In this document: positions 57,514-64,000 of the stretch, piece by piece
Layout: the number at the start of each line of letters is the position of its first letter
How positions within the stretch are numbered: position 1 is the first letter of the stretch
DNA from: Candidatus Gastranaerophilales bacterium
Lineage (GTDB): Bacteria; Cyanobacteriota; Vampirovibrionia; Gastranaerophilales; Gastranaerophilaceae
Length of the DNA stretch: 64,000 nucleotides
Direction: 5' to 3'
Assembly (NCBI GenBank): GCA_944322755.1
Contig: CALUPY010000001.1
Span: 62,001 to 126,000, forward strand
Translations under genes and position numbers: made by a program
Notes under the pieces: generated by a model
Seen by the model: the letters and a program-made list of their open reading frames with translations, nothing else
The model's database searches: none
What the model was told of the DNA's origin: nothing

Positions 57514-58152
57514 TCCTCCCTAATATCTACCATTTATTTTCTAATTAACTTTATATTCTTATTAAAACAGATAAAGTCATGCTTGTGAAGTGTAAAAAGA
57601 CTAATTTTACAGAAGAATAATTGTATAAAATACGCATATTCAACAATAGTCATGTTTTGACATGATAAATTCAATTTAATATTTGTTTACAAAATATATA
57701 CTTTTTTATTATCAGCTAATTTTTTATTGAAAAATTTGAGATTAAAAAATATAAAGTCGTGAAATATTTTTCTTATTTACATTATGTGAACAGAAGCGGG
57801 TAGGGTTATTGTATGTTTTCTGTGTTACAGCTAAGGAACGTTTGAATAGCTTGGTTTGTTGTTGGCGTTGTCGATTACTAATATCAAATGTTTTTTATTA
57901 TAAATTTATATTGTAAAGTATTGTTAAGTTCATTAAATGCCTGTAATTTCATGTAAAACCCCATGTATACATGGGGTTTAGACGATTGTTAAGAAATAAG
58001 AATACTCCATTTAAAGGATTTATTTGTTATGCATATGAACATATATTATAATTAGAATAAGGAATTGATTTTATTCCTGTTTCTTAGGAACTGTTAAAAA
58101 ACAGTTGGGATATGAGGCAATAATAAAGCTGAATATCCGGAGGATAGGTTAA
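57514..58152. other. Long gene-free region with palindrome and a clear promoter
   Basis: No credible ORF is found in this 639-base region. Notable contents are: a six-pair hairpin around TCATGT/ACATGA near 57651-57666; a GC-richer patch around 57790-57890 that could be a small RNA; a perfect 24-base palindrome (57956-57979, AAACCCCATGTA plus its complement) without a following T run; and a strong promoter TTGTTA (58024-58029), 17-base spacer, TATAAT (58047-58052). Downstream the yggS leader holds hairpins TTCCT/AGGAA and AACTGTT/AACAGTT between about 58074 and 58105. Nothing identifies a known RNA family. Confidence 0.5.
58024..58052 (+). promoter_or_regulatory. Sigma-70-type promoter of yggS-sepF
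   Basis: TTGTTA (58024-58029) and TATAAT (58047-58052) have a spacer of exactly 17 bases. Transcription would start near 58060 and give a leader of about 93 bases with two small hairpins before the ATG at 58153. Confidence 0.7.
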
Positions 58153-58809
58153 ATGAACACTGTAAAACAAAACTTATCTGAGCTGAGAAATGATATTGTA
58201 CCTTGTAAAGCTAAAATAATAGCAGTTACTAAGTATTTCGGAGCACAAAAGCTTATTGAAGCTTATGATGCAGGACTAAGGGATTTTGCAGAAAATCGGG
58301 TTCAAGATGCTCTGGAAAAGTTTGGGGGACTGCCTGATGAAATTAAACAAAATTCAAGCTTTCATCTTATAGGTCATTTACAGACTAACAAAGTAAAAAA
58401 AGCTGTCGGAAATTTTGACTTAATTCAGTCGGTTGATTCTCTAAGACTTGCTAAAATGATTTCTGATATTGCTTTGCAAAAAGGAATAGTTCAGAAAGTA
58501 CTTCTTCAGGTTAACAATGCTAATGAAGAAGGCAAGTCAGGCTTTTCAAAAGAAGAATTGAACAGGGATTTCAAAGAGATAATTTCGCTTGGTGGCATTA
58601 GAGTAATGGGATTAATGAATATTGCACCTATTACAACAAATGAAAAGCTGCAGGAACTGTTTTCTGATATGAATTCGTATAAAAAAGAATTAGAATCAGA
58701 GAACGGATATGAGCTTCCAGAGCTGTCGATGGGAATGAGTAATGACTACAAAATAGCAATAAACAACGGTTCCACAATGATAAGAGTAGGTAGAAAGTTA
58801 TTTTTATAG
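58153..58809 (+). CDS. YggS/PipY-family pyridoxal phosphate-binding protein
   Basis: The 218-residue protein is a PLP homeostasis protein (YggS, called PipY in Cyanobacteria). The PLP lysine is in 'IIAVTKYFGAQKLIEAYDAG', followed by 'DFAENRVQDALEKF', 'FHLIGHLQTNKVKKAVG', 'IQSVDSLRLAKMI', 'VLLQVNNANEEGKSGF', 'GLMNIAPIT' and 'LSMGMSNDYKIAINNGSTMIRVGRKLF', all diagnostic. It is not an enzyme in the usual sense but buffers PLP and affects amino-acid metabolism. sepF follows 24 bases later, the same pair as in Cyanobacteria, where PipX precedes it; no pipX-like gene is visible here. Confidence 0.95.
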   Translation: MNTVKQNLSELRNDIVPCKAKIIAVTKYFGAQKLIEAYDAGLRDFAENRVQDALEKFGGLPDEIKQNSSFHLIGHLQTNKVKKAVGNFDLIQSVDSLRLAKMISDIALQKGIVQKVLLQVNNANEEGKSGFSKEELNRDFKEIISLGGIRVMGLMNIAPITTNEKLQELFSDMNSYKKELESENGYELPELSMGMSNDYKIAINNGSTMIRVGRKLFL

Positions 58810-58833
58810 CGCAAATATTGGGAGGAGAAGAAA

Positions 58834-59319
58834 TTGGCAGGCGTATCAGACAAAATTAAATCAATAGTAGGCTTTTTAACTTCAGGTTTTGAAAGCAGAG
58901 ACGACATATTTGATGACATGGCAAACGAGATTGAAGATTATCCGGTAAATGACAATCTTGCATTGGAACCGATGTATTCTTCTACTCCCGTAAAATCTCA
59001 GACACCGAATGTCGTTAGCCACCCTGGTTTTAAAGGCTATGAAGTTCTTGTTTGTGAACCACGTTCTTATGATGAATGCGTGCAAATTGTTAAACATTTA
59101 AAAGAAAAGAAAACTATTATCCTTAATCTGCATTTGTTGGATAAGGAACAGTCAATGAGAATTGTAGATTTCTTATGCGGTGCGACACACGCTTTGAGCG
59201 GAAACCAGCAAAAAATCGGTGATGCAGTATTTATCTTCACACCTAGCAATGTTACCCTCAATGCTGAGTCGCAAAAAAGCAAATTCATTCGTGATGCGCT
59301 TTGGAATCAACCGCAATAA
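58834..59319 (+). CDS. sepF: Cell-division protein SepF
   Basis: SepF anchors and bundles FtsZ at the division site. The 161-residue product starts at TTG 58834 after GGGAGGAG. It shows a variable N-terminal part with an amphipathic start (MAGVSDKIKSIVGFL, a possible membrane-binding helix), a linker, and the conserved C-terminal domain: 'YEVLVCEPRSYDECVQIVKHLKEKKTIILNLHLLDKEQSMRIVDFLCGATHALSG' in two parts, then 'KIGDAVFIFTPSNV'. The pairing with yggS and the presence of SepF agree with a cyanobacterial relative or Gram-positive ancestry, and here with the first. The operon ends in a strong terminator. Confidence 0.95.
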   Translation: MAGVSDKIKSIVGFLTSGFESRDDIFDDMANEIEDYPVNDNLALEPMYSSTPVKSQTPNVVSHPGFKGYEVLVCEPRSYDECVQIVKHLKEKKTIILNLHLLDKEQSMRIVDFLCGATHALSGNQQKIGDAVFIFTPSNVTLNAESQKSKFIRDALWNQPQ

Positions 59320-59349
59320 AGAATAGTTGGGGATATATGAATTAAGTTG

Positions 59350-59374
59350 ACCGCCTTTCGGGGCGGTTTTTTTT
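59350..59374 (+). terminator. Intrinsic terminator of yggS-sepF
   Basis: ACCGCC (59350-59355) pairs with GGCGGT (59362-59367) over TTTCGG, followed by eight T residues. Confidence 0.95.
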
Positions 59375-59424
59375 ACAAACTTAATATTTTTTTCTTTTTT
59401 TTATATATAGATTAGAATAAAAAT

Positions 59425-60072
59425 ATGGATAATGTATTTGCTGAGGAAATAGGGAAGATAAGAAATTTTGTATTTCAGGATTTGAAAAATTCTGAAATGC
59501 TGGGGGATGTTTATTCATACTGGATACAATTGGAAACAAATCTTTCCGGAGATTTGTATCATCCGGCAAATTTTATAAGAGACTATCTCACGATTCAAAA
59601 CGGGGGGACAGTTGCATCTTTTGAAAATTTAACAAAGGAGTTTCTGATTTTTTATGCAAGAATAAGCAAATATCAACATAAAGGTGTTATTATAAAAAAT
59701 CTTTGCAGATATTCTTCTTATTACAAAAAGATTACTTCCGGAAATATTCCTGATAAAGAAATAAAAGAAAAAATTGATAAAATCAATGAATATGGCGCAA
59801 AAGATGCGTATCCTTTTTTGATGGAGGTATTTGAGGATTATGATTTTGCACATATTAATAAACACATGCTTATTGATATATTAAATACAGTAATTTCTTT
59901 TATAGAAGAAAGAAATTCTGCTAATCCATCTAAACTTGCACTTTCTTTTGCAGGTTTGAGCAGTGAAATCAACAAAATGATGATTCTTAAAGATTATATG
60001 CCAAAATTTGTCCGTGAAAACTCTGATGCACCGGATTGCGCAACTATAAATGAACTTTCTAAAATAGGATAA
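59425..60072 (+). CDS. Free-standing helical fragment of a DUF262/GmrS-like protein
   Basis: The 215-residue product resembles the helical segment that follows the ParB-like nuclease domain in DUF262 proteins (GmrS, BrxU relatives). Recognisable phrases are 'NFIRDYLTIQNGG', 'RYSSYYKKITSG', 'KINEYGAKDAYPFLMEVFEDYDF' and 'ILNTVISFIEERNSANPSKLALSFAGLSSEI'. The catalytic nuclease motif (DGQQR) is absent, and the C-terminal HNH/DUF1524 region is also missing. The gene has its own start 50 bases after a terminator and a -10-like TAGAAT at 59413-59418, six bases before the ATG. It may be a remnant or a helper. The DUF262 link is by eye. Confidence 0.5.
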   Translation: MDNVFAEEIGKIRNFVFQDLKNSEMLGDVYSYWIQLETNLSGDLYHPANFIRDYLTIQNGGTVASFENLTKEFLIFYARISKYQHKGVIIKNLCRYSSYYKKITSGNIPDKEIKEKIDKINEYGAKDAYPFLMEVFEDYDFAHINKHMLIDILNTVISFIEERNSANPSKLALSFAGLSSEINKMMILKDYMPKFVRENSDAPDCATINELSKIG

Positions 60073-60086
60073 GTTCAAAAAATCAT

Positions 60087-60284
60087 TTAATTTTTGAACG
60101 ATTTTTTGATGTTTTCAACCAATGTTCTGGCTGTTTTGTATATTTTATTCACACCAAGTGTTATTTTAGAAACCGATACGTCCATGGGTTTATCATGAAT
60201 GTAAGCAATAACTTTTGGAGAATCTTTTTTTGAGTTAATTCTGCCAGCTGAACTTTTAAATAATGACAATTTTGGAACTTTCAT
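60087..60284 (-). CDS. Small basic protein of unknown function
   Basis: This 65-residue frame starts at an ATG preceded by AGTGAGGTTGTT, a fair ribosome-binding site, and encodes a Lys-rich product (MKVPKLSLFKSSAGRINSKK, then a beta/helical core 'KVIAYIHDKPMDVSVSKITL'). It is convergent with the DUF262-like fragment, 14 bases away. No family is recognised. The N-terminus resembles, weakly, the MK[IV]xx leader seen in proteins at 41-48 kb. Confidence 0.45.
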   Translation of the reverse strand: MKVPKLSLFKSSAGRINSKKDSPKVIAYIHDKPMDVSVSKITLGVNKIYKTARTLVENIKKSFKN

Positions 60285-60406
60285 AACAACCTCACTTTTT
60301 ATGACAAATTTAGTAAAACATATAAATAAGAAATATTGCTCTATTTTGAGTATTTTCTTTTACAAAAATTTATAACCAAAAATTTTGTTTGAGTTAAAAT
60401 CATAAT

Positions 60407-61561
60407 ATGAAAGAAAATAAAAAACAAAAAATTAAAGTTGCCTTTCCCCACATGGGAAATATTTATATAGCTTGGGCATCTGCCTTAAGGCGAATGGGCG
60501 TTGAACCGTATATTCCTCCGTATACAAACAAAAGAACTCTGTCTCTTGGGACAAAAAACAGCCCTGATTCAATTTGTCTTCCCTACAAATTAATTCTCGG
60601 GAATTTCATTGAAGCTATCGAAGGCGGTGCAGACTGTGTTGCAATGATTACTTCGCCAGGCATATGCCGTCTTGGTGAATATGGTTCAAATATCGAAAAA
60701 ACACTGGAAGAACTCGGATATCATGCAAAATATATTGAGTTAAAACTTTATGATGGTATAAAAGGGATGTACCGGTTTCTTGTTGAACTTACGGGAGAAA
60801 AAAATCCTGTAACAATTTTAAGGGCGATAGTTTTCGCGCTAAAAAAAGTTTTTGTTGTAGACAGACTTGAAAATATGCTTTCTTATTACAGGGCACGTGA
60901 AATAAAAGAGGGTAGTGCAGAAAAAGCTTATCATAAAGGGTTAAAGTATATTCTGGACGCTAATCATTCACATGAGCTTAAAGAAGCAGAAAAGCGTGCA
61001 GTAAGTGAAATGAAAAAAGTCGAAATAGACCCGAAAAGAGATGTTGTCTATGTAGATATTACAGGTGAAATTTACCTTGTACAAGATCCTTTTTCAAATC
61101 AAAATATAGAGCGAGAGCTTGGCAAAATGGGGGTTCAGACCAGACGTACACTTACTGTATCAAGCTTCTTAAAAGACGCAATAATCCCTAAAATCTTCAA
61201 AAAAGGAGAAACTCATCTGGAACGCGCATTCAGACTTGCAAAACCTTATCTTGCAAGAGATATCGGGGGAGATGCTCTGGAATGTATCAGTGACGTAGCG
61301 TATGCAAATGAAAACGGCAAAGACGGTATTATTCATATAAGTCCATTTACCTGTATGCCTGAAATCATGTCTCAAAATATTTTCCCTGCGATGAGAGAAA
61401 ACTGTGAAATACCGATACTTCCGCTTATTATGGATGAACAAACAGGAAAAGCCGGATATTTAACGCGACTGGAGGCTTTTGTTGATTTGATGCGCAGACG
61501 TAAACGTAAAAAAGAAAAAGAACTTGCGGAATCCCAAAAACAAACTGTAGAAACTATATAA
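60407..61561 (+). CDS. HgdB/DUF2229-type CoA enzyme activase-associated protein
   Basis: The 384-residue protein resembles the B-subunit-like family associated with 2-hydroxyacyl-CoA dehydratase activases (DUF2229). Family-like cysteines occur in 'NSPDSICLPYKLILGNFIEAIEGGADC', 'SPGICRLGEYGSNIEKTLEELGY' and 'HISPFTCMPEIMSQ'; such Cys may bind a [4Fe-4S] cluster. The N-terminus reads 'KIKVAFPHMGNIYIAWASALRRMGVEP'. No ATP-dependent activase component is adjacent, and the reaction is unknown. It has a basic, disordered C-terminal tail (RRRKRKKEKE). TAAAAT at 60395-60400 is only six bases from the ATG, with no Shine-Dalgarno, so the mRNA may be leaderless. Confidence 0.78.
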   Translation: MKENKKQKIKVAFPHMGNIYIAWASALRRMGVEPYIPPYTNKRTLSLGTKNSPDSICLPYKLILGNFIEAIEGGADCVAMITSPGICRLGEYGSNIEKTLEELGYHAKYIELKLYDGIKGMYRFLVELTGEKNPVTILRAIVFALKKVFVVDRLENMLSYYRAREIKEGSAEKAYHKGLKYILDANHSHELKEAEKRAVSEMKKVEIDPKRDVVYVDITGEIYLVQDPFSNQNIERELGKMGVQTRRTLTVSSFLKDAIIPKIFKKGETHLERAFRLAKPYLARDIGGDALECISDVAYANENGKDGIIHISPFTCMPEIMSQNIFPAMRENCEIPILPLIMDEQTGKAGYLTRLEAFVDLMRRRKRKKEKELAESQKQTVETI

Positions 61562-61570
61562 AAACAGAAA

Positions 61571-61591
61571 AACCTCTCATATAGAGAGGTT
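61571..61591. terminator. Bidirectional terminator between 60407 and 61597 genes
   Basis: AACCTCTC (61571-61578) pairs with GAGAGGTT (61584-61591) over ATATA; it is flanked by A-rich and T-rich runs on the two strands. Confidence 0.8.
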
Positions 61592-61596
61592 TCTTG

Positions 61597-61773
61597 TTAA
61601 TACATTTCTAAGCCGGAATAATTTGTTCTTGCCTGATTTGCACTGCTTTCAAAGAATGAAGTCAGCATTTTTTCTACAATATTTCTGACTTTTTTGATAT
61701 CATTTTGCAGCTCAGAGTATTTTTCTTCCTTGTTCTTTTTTAAAGCTTCATTGAATTTTTCAAAATCTGACAT
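61597..61773 (-). CDS. Small helical protein of unknown function (58 residues)
   Basis: A short frame runs from ATG 61773 to TAA at 61599-61597. The product is charged and helical (MSDFEKFNEALKKNKEEKYSE), with a likely coiled-coil centre and the ending 'NQARTNYSGLEMY'. AGGGAG lies seven bases upstream of the start. It sits between two terminators or promoter regions and is convergent with the HgdB-like gene. No family is known to me. Confidence 0.65.
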   Translation of the reverse strand: MSDFEKFNEALKKNKEEKYSELQNDIKKVRNIVEKMLTSFFESSANQARTNYSGLEMY

Positions 61774-61981
61774 TTTTATACTCCCTATTTATTTCACTTA
61801 CACTTTATATGTCGGCATATAGAAGCTTATACTTTAGCATATTTAAATCAATCTTTACAATTAGTTACAATGATACATCCGGTTATAGCCAAAGTGTTTG
61901 TATTTCTTTAATGTTCATGATATAAAACAGATACCATATGATTTTATATCATATGAGGCTAAAGACAGGACGTAATTCCAT

Positions 61982-62848
61982 TTGAAAAAAAATATAAAAC
62001 TAGCTAAACATGCCGGTTTTTGTTACGGCGTAAAAAGAGCCGTAGAAACCACAAAAAAATTAAAAACAGAAAATAAGGATACAAAAATTTGGGTTCTTGG
62101 TGAACTCATTCATAATTCTCAGGTTATTCAGTCTCTTTCCCGTCTGGGAATTAATACAGTTGATGAATTGCCAGAGAATGAAGGCGGTATTTGTGTAATA
62201 AGAAGTCATGGCGCCTCTCCTGAAATTTTTAAAGATATAAAAAGTAAAGGATATGATGTTGTTGATTTAACTTGTCCTGACGTAAAAAAAGTTCAGCAGA
62301 AAGCAATTCAGCTTGTCCAGGAAGGTTTTCTGCTTGTGATTGTAGGCAAACCGGAGCATCCTGAGGTCTCAGCAATTAAAGCAAATGCAGAGATTTATGG
62401 TCAGGATATAGTTGTGACACCGGATGTTGAAAGCCTAATGGCTTACGAAAAAATTCTTAAAGAACATAAAAAAATCGGAGTGGTTGTTCAGACGACTCAG
62501 CGTATTGAAGTTTTAAAGAATGTGGTAAACTATCTTACCGGAATAACAAAAGAGCTTAGAGTATTTAATACAATATGTGCATCTACATCTCTCAGACAAA
62601 ATGAAGCAAGACAGTTAGCCGGTGAATCTGATTTAATGATAGTGGTCGGAAGCAAAAAAAGTGCGAACACTACCCATCTGGCTGAAATTCTGCGGGATAT
62701 TACAGAAACAATCCACATAGAAACAGATGCTGAACTTGATGATTTCAGTGAATTAATCAAAAAAGCAGTGAATATTGGTATTACTGCAGGTGCATCAACT
62801 CCTGAAGATATTATCGATAAAGTAATAAACAAATTAAATGAATATTAA
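61982..62848 (+). CDS. ispH: 4-hydroxy-3-methylbut-2-enyl diphosphate reductase
   Basis: IspH (LytB) reduces HMBPP to isopentenyl and dimethylallyl diphosphate, the last step of the MEP pathway, with a [4Fe-4S] cluster. The three conserved cysteines are Cys14 ('AGFCYGVKRAVE'), Cys98 ('DLTCPDV') and Cys199 ('NTICASTSLRQNEA'). 'IRSHGAS', 'PEHPEV' and 'AGASTPEDII' complete the family signature. Start is TTG 61982, with AGGAC about 12 bases upstream. Ribosomal protein S1 follows after 18 bases; the ispH-rpsA pairing is known in other bacteria. It needs reduced ferredoxin or flavodoxin, in keeping with the ferredoxin-based metabolism here. Confidence 0.97.
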   Translation: MKKNIKLAKHAGFCYGVKRAVETTKKLKTENKDTKIWVLGELIHNSQVIQSLSRLGINTVDELPENEGGICVIRSHGASPEIFKDIKSKGYDVVDLTCPDVKKVQQKAIQLVQEGFLLVIVGKPEHPEVSAIKANAEIYGQDIVVTPDVESLMAYEKILKEHKKIGVVVQTTQRIEVLKNVVNYLTGITKELRVFNTICASTSLRQNEARQLAGESDLMIVVGSKKSANTTHLAEILRDITETIHIETDAELDDFSELIKKAVNIGITAGASTPEDIIDKVINKLNEY

Positions 62849-62866
62849 TAACAGAAAGGTAAAAAA

Positions 62867-63931
62867 ATGACACAAACTAAAGTAGAAATGGACGAATTTG
62901 AAAGATTACTGGACGAATCTTTCGCCACAAAATTAAACGTAGCAGATGTAGTTAAAGGTGTAATCGTTAAAAAAGAAAATGACGGATATCTTGTTGATGT
63001 TGGAGCAAAATCAGAAGGTTTTCTTCCTAATAGAGAAATTCCCGCATCACAAAATGCAGAAAATCCTCTTTCTATTGGGGATCAAAAAGAATTTTATGTT
63101 TTAAGAGAAGACGAAACCGATGAATCAGGAGTTCTTTTGTCTTTGAAAAAAGTTGCTTGTGCTCAAGCATGGCAGACTCTTCAAAATGCCAAAATTTCAG
63201 GTGAAACAGTTGTTGCAAAAGTTGTTTCTCTGGTAAAAGGCGGCGTTATTGTTGAAGTTCAGGATTTGAGAGGTTTTATTCCCGCTTCCCAGTTAAGAAC
63301 AGGTATGCCTTTTGATGGTCTTATTAACCAGGAAATTGAGGTTAAGGTTCTTGAAGCAGACGCAAAAAGAAACAAACTCATCCTCTCTCAAAGACAGGCG
63401 CTTGCTGAACAGAGAGAACAGCTTGTTGATGATGTTATTTCCAATCTTGAAATAGACCAGATTGTTGAAGGTGAAGTTGTAAGAATAGCTGATTTCGGTG
63501 CATTTATTGATATCAACGGCGTTGATGGTCTTCTTCCGATTTCAGAAATTTCATGGCAGAGAATTAAACATCCGTCAGATGTTCTCACTCTCGGTCAAAA
63601 AATTGAAGTTAAAATTTTAAAAATCGATGAACAGCTTAAAAGAATCAGCTTAAGCTTAAAAAGAATCGGAGATAATCCTTGGGAAGAAATCGAAGACAAA
63701 TTTAAAGAAGGTGAAATTATTACAGGTACAGTAAATAAGGTCACTTCTTTTGGTGCATTTATAAATATATTCCCTGGTGTAGAGGCTCTGCTTCCTGTCG
63801 CTGAAATGGAAGACTCTAACGCCAATCCGTTTGATATTTATAAAACAGGTGATGAAGTTAAAGTTCTTATCAAAAAATTCACACCTCAAGAACACAGAAT
63901 TGCATTGAGTGTTAAAGATATAAACGAATAG
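62867..63931 (+). CDS. rpsA: 30S ribosomal protein S1, short four-repeat form
   Basis: This 354-residue S1 has four S1 (OB-fold) repeats. They are at about 17-85 ('VVKGVIVKKENDGYLVDVGAKSEGFL'), 100-165 ('VVAKVVSLVKGGVIVEVQDLRGFIPASQL'), 185-260 ('VEGEVVRIADFGAFIDINGVDGLLPISEI') and 270-350 ('ITGTVNKVTSFGAFINIFPGVEALLP'). E. coli S1 has six repeats and 557 residues, whereas this length resembles cyanobacterial Rps1. It binds mRNA and helps translation initiation. It follows ispH after 18 bases with an AAAGG site. Downstream sequence to the window end has no gene. Confidence 0.95.
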   Translation: MTQTKVEMDEFERLLDESFATKLNVADVVKGVIVKKENDGYLVDVGAKSEGFLPNREIPASQNAENPLSIGDQKEFYVLREDETDESGVLLSLKKVACAQAWQTLQNAKISGETVVAKVVSLVKGGVIVEVQDLRGFIPASQLRTGMPFDGLINQEIEVKVLEADAKRNKLILSQRQALAEQREQLVDDVISNLEIDQIVEGEVVRIADFGAFIDINGVDGLLPISEISWQRIKHPSDVLTLGQKIEVKILKIDEQLKRISLSLKRIGDNPWEEIEDKFKEGEIITGTVNKVTSFGAFINIFPGVEALLPVAEMEDSNANPFDIYKTGDEVKVLIKKFTPQEHRIALSVKDINE

Positions 63932-64000
63932 TTTATAACGAGCAAAACAAAAATAGCACAAAAATAAATAAAACCCTAAAACCAGTTACAAAAATAGTTT

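Noticed and set aside
57956-57979. 24-base palindrome as an intrinsic terminator
   Set aside because: It is not followed by a T run on either strand, and no gene ends directly before it.
1-64000. CRISPR arrays, IS elements, prophage and tRNA genes
   Set aside because: I looked for regularly spaced repeats, transposase or integrase motifs and TTCGA-type tRNA arms and found none that held up.

Overview
The window is a compact, AT-rich bacterial chromosome segment with about 66 genes in short operons on both strands. It holds no tRNA, rRNA, CRISPR array, IS element or prophage that I can see. Several features together suggest a non-photosynthetic relative of Cyanobacteria, most likely gut-type Melainabacteria/Vampirovibrionia (Gastranaerophilales). 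These are a YggS/PipY-SepF gene pair, a short four-repeat ribosomal protein S1, a LdpA-like double-cluster ferredoxin, pentapeptide-repeat proteins, a GH57/DUF3536 glucan enzyme and an anaerobic 2-oxoacid:ferredoxin oxidoreductase. An EmrAB/TolC tripartite pump, exported proteins and a probable beta-barrel protein imply an outer membrane. The lineage is an inference from gene content, not a phylogenetic result.

Layout. 1-8 kb: a cut-off GAF protein; an exported barrel-like protein coupled to an exported pentapeptide protein; rpsB-tsf behind a long structured leader; coaBC-nif3; and a run of small exported proteins, including a parvulin. 8-12.5 kb: a LuxR-type response regulator with a cytosolic pentapeptide protein, a 5'-nucleotidase-like phosphoesterase, and a Gln-rich membrane-associated protein. 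12.5-20.7 kb: a sugar ABC permease pair without its other subunits, two anchored unknowns, a phosphatase, a solitary DNA methyltransferase, and a purine nucleoside phosphorylase coupled to a four-subunit 2-oxoacid:ferredoxin oxidoreductase. 20.8-29.4 kb: the GH57 enzyme, a lipid-linked-sugar-type glycosyltransferase with a small partner, coaE, cysS and a 2-oxoacid decarboxylase. 29.7-40.8 kb: a peptide ABC permease pair, an MgtC-like protein, a TPR protein, an acyltransferase, and an opposing SNF2-ldpA-tilS-hpt operon.

40.9-48.6 kb looks accessory. It holds a radical SAM protein, two diverged paralogues with a phosphoribosyltransferase-like motif, an AIM24 protein, a DMT permease, a CheR-like methyltransferase divergent from an AAA+ ATPase, a small XRE regulator and a SprA-type metalloprotease. 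Several of these proteins share an unusual polar N-terminal leader. 48.8-52.7 kb is a carbohydrate operon (malQ, nagA-like, ROK kinase). 52.7-57.4 kb is a MarR-controlled EmrAB/TolC locus with a multi-half-site operator. 57.4-64 kb has a long gene-free stretch, yggS-sepF, a DUF262 helical-domain fragment, a HgdB/DUF2229-type protein, ispH and rpsA.

Metabolically the genes fit a strict fermenter that degrades alpha-glucans (GH57, MalQ, ROK kinase) and runs ferredoxin-linked 2-oxoacid oxidation plus 2-oxoacid decarboxylation. The most interesting signals are the pseudoknot-like rpsB leader, the PRTase-like paralogue pair in the accessory block, the shared N-terminal leader, apparent leaderless mRNAs, the LdpA homologue outside photosynthesis and the free-standing DUF262 fragment.
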